Shown in pieces: positions 16,386 through 24,766 of a stretch of DNA of 31,700 bases (position 1 is its first letter; each line of letters begins with the position of its first letter). The stretch is from a virus. Location: the IMG/VR virus record IMGVR_UViG_3300004095_000006, positions 1-31,700 of that record; one strand, given 5' to 3'. The position numbers and the translations under genes are program-made. Under the pieces are notes generated by a model. That model was given only the letters and a program-made list of their open reading frames with translations, did not search any database and was not told where the DNA came from.

Positions 16386-17257
16386 GCTGTGTATGTACCG
16401 TTACCAGTAAATTTAATTACTGTAAAATTGCCGTCAGTTGTTACTGTTGGCGAACCTGTTACGTTGCCTGTGTAATAAGGAGTTGGGATGCGTAAAATAA
16501 CAATACCATCAGCACCATTTGCTCCGGGTCCGGGGTTAAAACCACCACCACCTCCGCCTGTATTTGCACTAGGAACTGTACCGTACCCATTAGCTCCGTA
16601 AGCATAATAAACAGAAGAACCTGTAATTGAACTATAAACTCCGGGGCCACCGTTACCAAAATGTCCATAGTATGAAGCTTCTCCGGGGCCGCCAGCTCCA
16701 CCACCGCCACCACCAAATCCTAATGGACCGCCTGCCCCACCGTTTGCGCCGCCATCATATCCTTGTCCGGGTGTCCCAGCTCCGCCACTTAAATACGCAA
16801 AACGGTAACCAGAAGCGCCACCACCAGAACCACCATTAGCGCCGCCATTACCACCAGAGCCAGCACCGCCACCGCCATAACAGTAAACAGTAGAAATACC
16901 AGAACCTGTTAAAGAAGAATCGCCTCCATTTGCACCGCCTCCACCGCCTCCACCGCCTCCACCTCCAGCTCCTACTACAGCGGTATAGACTTGACCACGA
17001 GTTAATGTTCCAGAGGATGTCAGTAAGCCGCCAGCACCACCACCAGCACAATCAGAAACGTTTGGTTGAGTACTTGAACCACCACCACCGCCAGCTACTA
17101 CAAGAGCTGAAAAGGTATAAGCAGGCCAAGCAAGTTTCCAAGAGCCGGAGTCTTTTACATAGATAGCTTTTACAGGCGTGTTTGTGCCTGATTGATTAAC
17201 GTATGGTTGGGCTACTGGAACCCATACACCACCAGATTTTACGTAGGTATTTGGCAT
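16382..17257 (-). CDS. Glycine-rich tail adhesin
   Basis: 291 residues. The N-terminal 50 (YVKSGGVWVPVAQPYVNQSG, then YVKDSGSWKLAW) resembles a short repeated attachment segment found in phage fibre-tip proteins. Residues about 50-255 are dominated by glycine: VVAGGGGGSS, several runs of six to eleven Gly, and Gly-Ala-Asn-Gly blocks separated by Tyr/Ser loops. The C-terminus (GIVILRIPTPYYTGNVTGSP and on) returns to ordinary beta sequence. Gly-rich regions of this type fold as polyglycine-II sandwiches in gp38-like adhesins, where the loops bind the receptor. It follows a tail fibre gene by 3 bases and overlaps the holin gene. Receptor recognition is a strong inference from type and place. Confidence 0.75.
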   Translation of the reverse strand: MPNTYVKSGGVWVPVAQPYVNQSGTNTPVKAIYVKDSGSWKLAWPAYTFSALVVAGGGGGSSTQPNVSDCAGGGAGGLLTSSGTLTRGQVYTAVVGAGGGGGGGGGGGANGGDSSLTGSGISTVYCYGGGGAGSGGNGGANGGSGGGASGYRFAYLSGGAGTPGQGYDGGANGGAGGPLGFGGGGGGAGGPGEASYYGHFGNGGPGVYSSITGSSVYYAYGANGYGTVPSANTGGGGGGFNPGPGANGADGIVILRIPTPYYTGNVTGSPTVTTDGNFTVIKFTGNGTYTA

Positions 17258-17260
17258 GGT

Positions 17261-18556
17261 TTATACCTGATACCAGATGTCACCATTAGAACCGCCAGAT
17301 GGGGCTGAAGAAGAAACTGTGCGAGAGCCGTAGCCATTAGAACCGGTATTTGTAGTAACTCCGCTAATATTAATACTCCAAGTGCCAGAAGCACCTGTAC
17401 CTGTTAATGTAGGAGCAACATTGTTAAAATTCAAAGAAGTTAAAATATACCCAAGCGATGTACTATCAACTTGTAAAAGAGTATTAGAACCATTCCATCC
17501 AATATAAATCTTATTTCCTGTCATTCCTGTACCGCCGCCTTGCTGGACAGGAGTAAAGCCTTGAACAAGAGAAGCATTACCTGCAGTAAGACTTGCGGCA
17601 GTGCCAGTTAAGCCAGTACCAGCGCCACTAAACTGGGTTGATGCAGTAATGGTTGTGCCTGATATAGTTGTTCCAGAAACAGAGCTGCTAAATGTTCCAG
17701 TTGTGCCAGATACTGCGCCTGTAAACGTACCTGTTGTTCCAGATACCGCGCCACCAAAAATACCGCTTGATCCTGATACGCTTCCAACAGCAGCTAAGTT
17801 ACCACTAAAGCTACCTGAGCCTGAGGAAAGACTTGTTAATCCGCTAATTGTGCCGCCAGTAATGTTGACGTTGTTAGCATTTTGGGTTGACATTGTGCCA
17901 AGACCCAAAGCACCTGTAGCTGCTTGCACAAACGCTGTTGTAGCTAGTTGGGTTGTATTAGTTCCTACTGCAGCTGTTGGAGCTGTTGGGCCTACACCAA
18001 ATGATGCTGTACTTGCAAAAGTTGCAGTACCAGTAAATGAAGAAGTACCTGTTACAGAAAGGTTGCCGCCTACAGTTGCGTTACCAACAACAGTAAAGTT
18101 GCCAATAGCTGTATCGGTATTAGCGTAAAAGTTAATTCCATCAGACCAAATATATGCTTTAGCGCCGGCAGGAATAGTCGCACCTGTACCGGCTTGTACT
18201 GTGTTGCCAATAATTGTGCTGTTATAAAAAGTGGCTGCGTAAGAAGTGTTATTCCAAACTATATAAGTTTTACTAGCAGGAGGAGCAAAAAGGTTAAATG
18301 CAGCAGACACAGTACCAGCATTTAGCTTTAACATACCAAAAATAGATTGATTTAATGCTGCGTTGCTAGAAGGTCCGTTTACGTATGTAAGGACTTGGTT
18401 ATTTGAAGTCGGGGTTATTGTTACTGCTTGATAGCCGGCAATAGCGTTTTCAAATACGTATTGAAAGTTGCCGTTAGTAGTATTACCCCACGTACCTGCT
18501 TGGTCTCCAGAACCAATTAACTCGGTACGCAATAATGATGAATATGTAGAAGCCAT
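17261..18556 (-). CDS. Tail fibre protein
   Basis: 431 residues. The N-terminus MASTYSSLLRTELIGSGDQA followed by GTWGNTTN is a typical attachment domain of fibres in aquatic phages. The region 75-140 is a beta domain (APPASKTYIVWNN and on). From about 150 there are Val/Gly/Thr-rich repeats (GNFTVVGNATVGGNLSVTGT), then the fibre repeat motif AAVGTNTTQLATTAFVQAA at about 195-213, and short SGTTGTF-type repeats from about 260. The C-terminus is NGSNTLLQVDSTSLG and a Ser/Gly-rich tail ending in DIWYQV. There is no S74 chaperone. Downstream by 3 bases comes the glycine-rich adhesin, a natural partner as fibre tip. Confidence 0.82.
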   Translation of the reverse strand: MASTYSSLLRTELIGSGDQAGTWGNTTNGNFQYVFENAIAGYQAVTITPTSNNQVLTYVNGPSSNAALNQSIFGMLKLNAGTVSAAFNLFAPPASKTYIVWNNTSYAATFYNSTIIGNTVQAGTGATIPAGAKAYIWSDGINFYANTDTAIGNFTVVGNATVGGNLSVTGTSSFTGTATFASTASFGVGPTAPTAAVGTNTTQLATTAFVQAATGALGLGTMSTQNANNVNITGGTISGLTSLSSGSGSFSGNLAAVGSVSGSSGIFGGAVSGTTGTFTGAVSGTTGTFSSSVSGTTISGTTITASTQFSGAGTGLTGTAASLTAGNASLVQGFTPVQQGGGTGMTGNKIYIGWNGSNTLLQVDSTSLGYILTSLNFNNVAPTLTGTGASGTWSINISGVTTNTGSNGYGSRTVSSSAPSGGSNGDIWYQV

Positions 18557-18578
18557 GGTATTCCTTAGTCTTTATTTC

Positions 18579-19646
18579 TTAACATTGTTGGTCAGAGTTA
18601 ATCGGTGTCCAACCCGCGCCTTCTGTTGTATCTACTTCTGTCCAAACCACAGTAGGGGAATACCCTAATGGGTAGCTACTTAATTCTTGAACGGTAATGC
18701 TTCCAGCCATAGGTACGCCACCAAAAGTAAACCCACCAAAGTCAGCGACTTCCACAACAGTAATTGCGGTTGTACCCCAGTTTGCACTTTGGTCATCATT
18801 AATTTTAAACCATCCAATAGCACATTGGCTATCAGTATATACAATAACTTCCGATACTGTAGGTCTAAATATGGCGTTGGCAGCTAGGGTTTCTGCTATG
18901 GTTACAGCTTCTGCCACAAACGGGTTAAATGACGCTGGGCCAGTCTGAGTTTGGGTAAGGGTCAGCGCTTCATTAACGGTGGTGTAAAACGTAAAGCCAG
19001 AAGTCATTGTCTCGGCTATAGTCATTACGTCGGCCAAAGACCCAACAAAAGCTACGTTTACAGTAACTTGATCTGTAATAGTGGTTGTTTCAGCTACAGA
19101 AGCGTTAGTTCCCCATGCCCCTGCTTGGGTTGTCGTAAATGTGGCGGTTTCAGCTTGAGTGGCGTTTGTTCCCCATGTACCGGCTTGGGTAGTAGTTAAC
19201 GTCATTGATTCGGTTAAACTAGGAGCAAAAGCAGCCTGCGCTGATTGAGAATCCGTAAATGTGGCGGTCTCAGAATTAACCCCTACAAAGGCAGCTTGAA
19301 CTGTTTGTGCGTCTGTTAGGGTTGTTGTTTCTGCGTAGGCACCTACAAAGTTTACTTGGGCGCTTTGTGTTGTAGTTAGAGTCATTGACTCAGCTTGAGC
19401 CCCTACAAAGTTTACCTGTGCGGAATATAAATCAGCTAAAGAGTAGTTGTCGGCATCTGTACCAACAAAGTTAAACTGCCCTACATCTTGATCTGAAAAT
19501 GCAAAAGACTCAGCGTAGTTACCTCCAAAAGCAACTTGCGCTGACTGAGTGTCTGTTAAAGTGGTTGTTTCAGCGACGCTGTCTATAAAGAAAGCGCCGC
19601 CAAGTCCGGCAAAGGTTAGTTGTGAAAACGCCTCGCCAGCAAACAT
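18579..19646 (-). CDS. Protein of thirteen 20-residue repeats, probable fibre or tail appendage
   Basis: 355 residues. After 24 residues that look like a degenerate copy, residues 25-284 consist of thirteen consecutive repeats of exactly 20 residues. The consensus is roughly (A/S)E-x-x-T-(L/F/I)-T-(D/T)-x-Q-(S/T)-A-x-x-x-F-(V)-G-x-x, with a near-invariant acidic residue at position 2. No enzyme motif is visible. The constant register suggests a beta-solenoid or a regular beta fibre. The C-terminal 70 residues (FGGFTFGGVPMAGSITVQEL and on) are unique and end in a Cys. It lies between two fibre genes with a 1-base gap to the preceding 77-residue gene, so a receptor-contact or spacer role is inferred. 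Confidence 0.75.
   Translation of the reverse strand: MFAGEAFSQLTFAGLGGAFFIDSVAETTTLTDTQSAQVAFGGNYAESFAFSDQDVGQFNFVGTDADNYSLADLYSAQVNFVGAQAESMTLTTTQSAQVNFVGAYAETTTLTDAQTVQAAFVGVNSETATFTDSQSAQAAFAPSLTESMTLTTTQAGTWGTNATQAETATFTTTQAGAWGTNASVAETTTITDQVTVNVAFVGSLADVMTIAETMTSGFTFYTTVNEALTLTQTQTGPASFNPFVAEAVTIAETLAANAIFRPTVSEVIVYTDSQCAIGWFKINDDQSANWGTTAITVVEVADFGGFTFGGVPMAGSITVQELSSYPLGYSPTVVWTEVDTTEGAGWTPINSDQQC
18795..19574 (-). repeat. Thirteen tandem 60-base coding repeats
   Basis: 780 bases, exactly 13 times 60, encode residues 25-284. The copies are clearly related at the protein level but diverged in DNA. There is no length variation between units, so insertions and deletions inside units seem to be selected against. 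Confidence 0.88.
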
Positions 19647-19647
19647 A

Positions 19648-19881
19648 TTACTGAACTACTTCTACATCAGCCTTCTCAACTGGCGCATTTAGTTTGTCTT
19701 TTAAAAGCTGAACAAACGCTTGCTTACCGACACTAAGTTGGTCCAAATTGAATTGAGATGAAGCTATTTTGCGGTCTAGGTCCGCAATGTGATTAACAAG
19801 AAGTTGTTGTTCTTGTGACATATCTTCAAAAAAATACTCTACATCGTCGATAGTAATGGGGGTCTTTTTATCTTGTCCCAT
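19648..19881 (-). CDS. Small coiled-coil phage protein (DUF6447-like)
   Basis: 77 residues. The N-terminus KKTPITIDDVEYFFEDMS-x-E is the signature of a small conserved protein family near fibre genes of marine and freshwater phages, which I recall as DUF6447. The remainder is a predicted helix or coiled coil (QLLVNHIADLDRKIASSQFN, then LKDKLN). Its function is unknown; a fibre chaperone or accessory role is possible from the neighbours. The gene has an AGGAGAAAG ribosome site and is followed, after 1 base, by the repeat protein. Confidence 0.75.
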   Translation of the reverse strand: MGQDKKTPITIDDVEYFFEDMSQEQQLLVNHIADLDRKIASSQFNLDQLSVGKQAFVQLLKDKLNAPVEKADVEVVQ

Positions 19882-19907
19882 GTCTTTCTCCTAATTAAAT
19901 TGCCACC

Positions 19908-19930
19908 AAAAAGGGCTGGTGGCTTGCCCT
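19908..19930 (-). terminator. Possible weak rho-independent terminator or attenuator
   Basis: On the minus strand AGGGC and GCCCT form a 5-bp stem with a 9-base loop, followed by four more T. An alternative 6-bp hairpin (GCCACC with GGTGGC) overlaps it, so the two could compete. It sits between the 118- and 77-residue genes, where some reduction of downstream expression would make sense. Confidence 0.35.
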
Positions 19931-19934
19931 AAAC

Positions 19935-20291
19935 TTATTCTAATGGAGGTATTGGCTCTACCCAAGGTAATGGGGGCTGTGTTACTGGTGGGTTTTCTAA
20001 TAGTGCAACTTGATTTTCCACAGTAGTTTCCGTAGCCATTTGATTTACGCCATTTTCCCAACACCAACCAACTACCTGCTCTTGAGTTAAATCTGCATAT
20101 GGTGTAAATGAACCACCTGAGGTTGGCTCAGGAAATGAGCAAGAACCATATACAGATGATGTATTGGGAGGGGTTGCAGTATCAGTACCAGTGCAGCGCC
20201 ATCCAGCAGTTAAAACTACTTCCTGTTCACCAGCGATAGGCTGTGTGGATACTTGCATCCAGTCGATTGTCCATGCGATTGTTGTTGCCAT
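19935..20291 (-). CDS. Conserved phage protein near tail fibres (DUF7936-like)
   Basis: 118 residues. The start MATTIAWTIDWMQ, the strand pattern EVVLTAGWRCTGTD, the middle FTPYADLTQEQVVGWCWENG and the Pro-rich end (NPPVTQPPLPWVEP) match a small family found beside fibre genes in many myo- and podovirus-type phages, which I recall as DUF7936. It probably folds as a small beta domain with one helix. Its function is unknown. It lies 13 bases after the long fibre gene and is followed by a possible weak terminator. Confidence 0.75.
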   Translation of the reverse strand: MATTIAWTIDWMQVSTQPIAGEQEVVLTAGWRCTGTDTATPPNTSSVYGSCSFPEPTSGGSFTPYADLTQEQVVGWCWENGVNQMATETTVENQVALLENPPVTQPPLPWVEPIPPLE

Positions 20292-20304
20292 TTCAGATTC
20301 CTTT

Positions 20305-23300
20305 TTAAACGACGTTATAAACGCCAGACATAATAAAATCTGTTCCGGCGGTTAAATTTGCTGGGGTAATTGTTGTTTCAGAAGTGTTGTTTGATTTATA
20401 TATCTCAATAAAATTACCAACAACACGCCCGTAATCTGGCCCGTTTGTTGACCACCCATTCTTATACCCTACTTGAGCTGCTGGATAAAAACCAACGGCT
20501 CCTGCGTTTGCACTATATGGGAGACCTGATAATCTAAGAACTCCGCTACCACCAGATACTGTATTAACAGTAATCCTGCAAGTAAAATATACAACGGCTC
20601 CAATTTTTGTATATGTTCCACCTTGAGCTGTATATGTAACTGTTGGGTTAGAACCCGAAGCCGTCCAAGTTGGGGTCCAAGTACCTTCTTTATAATCGTC
20701 TAAACAGTTTACATCTGTTGACGCAGACTGAGACGCCGGGAAAGTAATACCTACACCATTAGCATTACCATTACCACCTTGAAGTGACATGTTACCACTA
20801 GTATTAAATGCAAATCTATAGGTAGGCCCTGTTGAGCCGTCAGTAATAGCTGGCATAGCGCATACACTAAATATACCAGCGCTATTAACTAAAGCTATTG
20901 GGTTACTATTAGTTGAGTCAAAAATACCAATACATGGATTAGTATTAGCTGTTGTATGAACTAAAAAACCTTTACCAAAGTTATTTCCAGACCAACCTCC
21001 ACCTTGAGTGTAAACGTCTAATGTTCCAACTGGGCTATTTGTAGCAATACCTACAAGACCAGAAGACAAAATAGTTAACCTAGTTGCACCAGCTGTTGCA
21101 TCAGCAATAAAGAAATTACCAGCGCCAAGCCCAGAAGTGTTGCTAGTTGATAGCAAACTATACGCTTTACCACTTGTGCCAGTGTTATTAATTGTTAAAC
21201 CAGCTTCGTTACCTGTGTCATTAATTCTTGCTGTAGTTGGGCTGTAGCCGCTACCACCTGTATTTGAAACATCTAACTTGTACAGGGGGTTACTGTTACC
21301 AATACCTACGTTACCAGAAGAGCTAATGCGCATACGTTCTGTGTCAGAAGAACCATTGCAAAAAATTAAATTGGATGAAGGGTCTGCTTGAATCCTAGCA
21401 GTGTCAGTTCCATTTGTTTGAAATGTATAATATGACGTAGTTCCAGTAGCTGAATTTACTACAAAAGCAGAATAACCAGTAGTAGAAGTTAAAGTTAAAA
21501 CAGTATTTGTTGAAGTAGCTAAATATCCGCAACCAACTCCAGCGTAAGTTCTAAATGAAATTTGTGCTTGATCAAAATAACTAATACCATTACCTTGATA
21601 ATCAAATGTGTATTTAGCCTGTGGGCCAACTAAAGCCGATGGTGTTACACCAGTTCCAGAAGAAACATTAAGCAAAGCTGTTGGGCTAGTAGTACCAATA
21701 CCAACATAACCGGTAGAGCCACTAATGGTTACTCGCTCTGTACCAGCGGTCATTAAGGCAAAGTTGTTTGTGCCATATGATCCAATAGAAATACCATTTG
21801 CACCGCCAGGAGCAGCTGTGTTGGTAGAGCTATTAACTCTTAATGCGCCATAAGCACCGTTGGCATCATTACCAAGCAATACACCCATAGTGGCAGAACT
21901 ACCAGCATTGGCGTTATTTAAAGATATCCAATTTGCGGAGTTTGTGTTTGTATTTACTACTACCTTATTTCCTGGGGCAAGAGTTCCAATACCTACGTTA
22001 CCAGAACTATTAACAATAAAATCTGGTGTAGTAGTTCCTGTACCACTTAAACCAATACCCGTGTAAGAACTAGAGCTACCAAAGGCTAGTTCAATGTAAC
22101 CTCTATTACCACCAGGGCTAGTAAATGAAGCATCTACAGCTGGCTGAATACGCCAAGCACTTGTTGTCCAATCTGCGCCAGCAACAGTTCTATGCGCAAC
22201 AAAAAGCAAACGGATATTATTACCAGCATTAGCATTAAACTCTGAAACATATTGCATTGAGTCAAGAGTTGTTCCAAGAGCGCCACCATACGCTAATAGC
22301 GCAACAGCATTTGCAGTGCCATTACCAGTTGAATTAATACTTACAGTTGCAGTTGGAGCTGTAGTTCCAATACCAACTAACCCACCAGTGGTGAGACGCA
22401 TCTTTTCCGTGTTATTGGTAATAAAAGTAAAATCATGGTTGGATACTGTACCGTGGAGACCAGCTGTGCCAATAGAAGCATAGTTAGTATTAACTGATCC
22501 ACAAAATGTGCTAAAACTAGCTGAACTAGACCCTGATGCAGCAACTACTCTGTTTGTTGAATCTCCACCGGGACTATTAGTTCCAACACCTACGTTACCA
22601 GTAGAGGTAATGCGCATCTTTTCAGAGCTACTAGTGGTTGTAGCATTAGTAGTTGTAAACGCAATATATGTGCCACGAGCAGTTGAAGTCCAAAGTTCTT
22701 CAGCATATATACCCATACGACCACCAAGAGAAGGATTACTCACACTATCGTAATATCCTTGACCTTGGAAGTCTGCTAAATATTGGTTAGCTGCTACAGC
22801 CCCTTTTGAAGCATAACTACCGCTGTAACCACGTCCACCAAGAACAGGTTGTGTAACAGAAGCAACAACAACACGCTCAGTGTTGTTATCTCCATAAATT
22901 AATAATGTTGGAGAGCCAGCTGGTCTAACTGCTGTAGTTGGCGATTGAATTGTTAATTGGTCAGATGGTGTTGTTGTATTAATTCCAACAAAACCAGTTG
23001 TATCAATACGCATACGCTCTACAGCTGTTGTTGTTCCAGTTGGCGTAGTTGAAAAAGCAAGAAATGCAGAAATATCTGTATCAGAAGTATAAGTACCTAC
23101 GGTAGAAGAAACATAAGCCAATCCTCTGTAGTTTGTACCGCCATATCCTACAAATTGTAAAGTTCCAAGAACATCTCCAGATGCAACAGCAGTAGGAGAT
23201 GCAAATGTTCCTCTTGCTTTTCTGATTGATACAAATGAATTATTTGCGTCATTCCCGTATCTTGTTACCCTCATGTTTGCGCCAGCATCACCATCAACAG

Positions 23301-23694
23301 ATAAGATTGCAGATGTTGCGTTATATACAGTAAGAGGGGCAACTGGCGCGCCAGTACCAATACCTACATAATTGTTTGCATCATAATAAACAGCTTTTTC
23401 AGATGGGTAAGTTAAAAATACATCTTTAGTACCAGTAGTAAAGTTAACTAATGCGCCAGAATTAGAAGAAGCTAAAACAGTTGTACGAGCAAGGGTAGGA
23501 CCAGTAGTTGAGTATGTACCAATACCTACTTCCCAGTTTGGGCCAGATTGATCTGCAATAGTGTAGTAGCAAATGTTTGTGTTACCAACAACTGAAAACG
23601 GCTGGTATCCAGTAACAGCGCCCAATAGCGTAGCCGAACCTGTACCCGTTACGGCTGTGGTTTCTCTTACTCTATCCTGTAGGACTAAACTCAT
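20305..23694 (-). CDS. Long tail fibre protein with repeated VGIGT modules
   Basis: 1129 residues. The N-terminus (VLQDRVRETTAVTGTGSATL, then GAVTGYQPF) is a common phage attachment domain. From residue 110 there are eight copies of a G-x-VGIGT-x-x-P-type motif, at about 110, 236, 368, 440, 567, 664, 796 and 881. Most are preceded by an E(R/K)MRI-like strand, marking successive beta-helix or stalk modules of variable length. The C-terminal about 135 residues start with CLDDYKEGTWTPTW, a widespread receptor-binding beta-sandwich start, and end FIMSGVYNVV. There is no S74 autochaperone triad segment. It is the longest fibre in the window and the first gene of the host-recognition block. Confidence 0.85.
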   Translation of the reverse strand: MSLVLQDRVRETTAVTGTGSATLLGAVTGYQPFSVVGNTNICYYTIADQSGPNWEVGIGTYSTTGPTLARTTVLASSNSGALVNFTTGTKDVFLTYPSEKAVYYDANNYVGIGTGAPVAPLTVYNATSAILSVDGDAGANMRVTRYGNDANNSFVSIRKARGTFASPTAVASGDVLGTLQFVGYGGTNYRGLAYVSSTVGTYTSDTDISAFLAFSTTPTGTTTAVERMRIDTTGFVGINTTTPSDQLTIQSPTTAVRPAGSPTLLIYGDNNTERVVVASVTQPVLGGRGYSGSYASKGAVAANQYLADFQGQGYYDSVSNPSLGGRMGIYAEELWTSTARGTYIAFTTTNATTTSSSEKMRITSTGNVGVGTNSPGGDSTNRVVAASGSSSASFSTFCGSVNTNYASIGTAGLHGTVSNHDFTFITNNTEKMRLTTGGLVGIGTTAPTATVSINSTGNGTANAVALLAYGGALGTTLDSMQYVSEFNANAGNNIRLLFVAHRTVAGADWTTSAWRIQPAVDASFTSPGGNRGYIELAFGSSSSYTGIGLSGTGTTTPDFIVNSSGNVGIGTLAPGNKVVVNTNTNSANWISLNNANAGSSATMGVLLGNDANGAYGALRVNSSTNTAAPGGANGISIGSYGTNNFALMTAGTERVTISGSTGYVGIGTTSPTALLNVSSGTGVTPSALVGPQAKYTFDYQGNGISYFDQAQISFRTYAGVGCGYLATSTNTVLTLTSTTGYSAFVVNSATGTTSYYTFQTNGTDTARIQADPSSNLIFCNGSSDTERMRISSSGNVGIGNSNPLYKLDVSNTGGSGYSPTTARINDTGNEAGLTINNTGTSGKAYSLLSTSNTSGLGAGNFFIADATAGATRLTILSSGLVGIATNSPVGTLDVYTQGGGWSGNNFGKGFLVHTTANTNPCIGIFDSTNSNPIALVNSAGIFSVCAMPAITDGSTGPTYRFAFNTSGNMSLQGGNGNANGVGITFPASQSASTDVNCLDDYKEGTWTPTWTASGSNPTVTYTAQGGTYTKIGAVVYFTCRITVNTVSGGSGVLRLSGLPYSANAGAVGFYPAAQVGYKNGWSTNGPDYGRVVGNFIEIYKSNNTSETTITPANLTAGTDFIMSGVYNVV

Positions 23695-23741
23695 ATATAA
23701 CTCTCTATCTAATTTTTAACGGGTACAACAAACAACAACTA

Positions 23742-24320
23742 TTAGCCAGCAGCGCTTAGAGTGTATGTAACGTTAATTGTATCGCCAGAAGTTACAGTCT
23801 TAGAACCAGCAGTAAAGTCACCTGCAGAGAACAATACACCAGTAGTGTTATCAATAGTAGCTGAACCGCCAACGTTAATAAATGCACCAGCAACAGTACC
23901 AGAACCAGTCATCGTAAACACAACAGCAGCAGAAGTTGTTTTAACTGCTGGGTTAGCTGAAGTAGAAGATGAGAAAGCTGGAGTCTTACGTGTGCCAGAA
24001 TATGTTGGAGCATTAGTACCACCAACTTCCAACCAACCTGCATGTGATGCTTGTGTGTCTGTGTAAGCTGCAGTACCAGTACCTTTTAAACCCATAACAA
24101 CGGCACCAGCCGCAGTGTTACCTAAGTAAGCATCGTTCAATGAAGCGCGACCTACGTTAGTTGTAAGGTTCTCAATAACATCTGACCATTTTAAATTGCC
24201 AGCTGCGTCGTAGCATTCGGCTGTATATACGCCGTCTACGTTAACTTGTTCTGCGCTACCTGCATTGCGGGTTACTGTTGCGTCAACGAAGTCGCCCATG
24301 CCCATTTTTTCGTCACTCAT
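23742..24320 (-). CDS. Beta-rich virion structural protein
   Basis: 192 residues. VDGVYTAECYDAAGNLKWSD at about 28-47 and NLTTNVGRASLNDAYLGNT at about 52-70, followed by VVMGLKGTGTAAYTDTQASH and the C-terminal GTVAGAFINVGGSATIDNTT-type strands, match a family common among tail and neck genes of podovirus-like phages. The end FTAGSKTVTSGDTINVTYTL closes an Ig-like beta sandwich. It lies between the long fibre gene and a second small structural gene. Its exact location in the particle is not known. Confidence 0.65.
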   Translation of the reverse strand: MSDEKMGMGDFVDATVTRNAGSAEQVNVDGVYTAECYDAAGNLKWSDVIENLTTNVGRASLNDAYLGNTAAGAVVMGLKGTGTAAYTDTQASHAGWLEVGGTNAPTYSGTRKTPAFSSSTSANPAVKTTSAAVVFTMTGSGTVAGAFINVGGSATIDNTTGVLFSAGDFTAGSKTVTSGDTINVTYTLSAAG

Positions 24321-24328
24321 AATTGCTC

Positions 24329-24766
24329 CTAGCTAAGTCTAATAATGGCGTTGGACGCCGTTGGTGTTGGGAAAGTTACTGTAAATGTTCCTGCTTGCGT
24401 ATTGGTCTTATCTGAACCGAAATCTAATACGCAAACAGCCGCACCAGTAGTGCTATTATAGATTAATGCACACCTAGCCGTAAAGCTAGCAGGGCTCCAA
24501 ACAACGTTGGCAAATGAGATATATGCCGTATTAGAGTTTGTATCACCTGTTGGGTACACAGTTACAGTAAGGGTTTTGCCTCCAGCGGTATATCCAGTCC
24601 CAATAACCTCATTAGAAGTTGTGTATGCCGTTGTTGAATTGTTTAAATTGGCGCTGCCGGTATAAAGGGCGATTTTGTATGTGTATGTAGAACCGACAGC
24701 AAAATTCTCCAACCCGCTTAGCAGGTTGGTTTTGAAGACTGTGCACTGCCCTTGAACAATACTCAT
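24329..24766 (-). CDS. Beta-rich virion structural protein
   Basis: 145 residues. The start (CTVFKTNLLSGLENFAVGST, then YKIALYTGSANLN) and the centre (YTTSNEVIGTGYTAGGKTL; WSPASFTARCALIYN) match a conserved phage family that sits next to neck or fibre genes. The end is VLDFGSDKTNTQAGTFTVTF. It is probably a single beta sandwich. Its start overlaps the stop of the adaptor-like gene by 4 bases (ATGA), indicating coupled translation. The role is inferred to be structural only. Confidence 0.65.
   Translation of the reverse strand: MSIVQGQCTVFKTNLLSGLENFAVGSTYTYKIALYTGSANLNNSTTAYTTSNEVIGTGYTAGGKTLTVTVYPTGDTNSNTAYISFANVVWSPASFTARCALIYNSTTGAAVCVLDFGSDKTNTQAGTFTVTFPTPTASNAIIRLS

Noticed and set aside
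17601-18128. 175-residue open frame on the plus strand, Val/Pro-rich
   Set aside because: It is the antisense of the repeat-rich tail fibre; its Val/Pro pattern mirrors Thr/Gly codons of the real gene and it has no ribosome site or recognisable motif.
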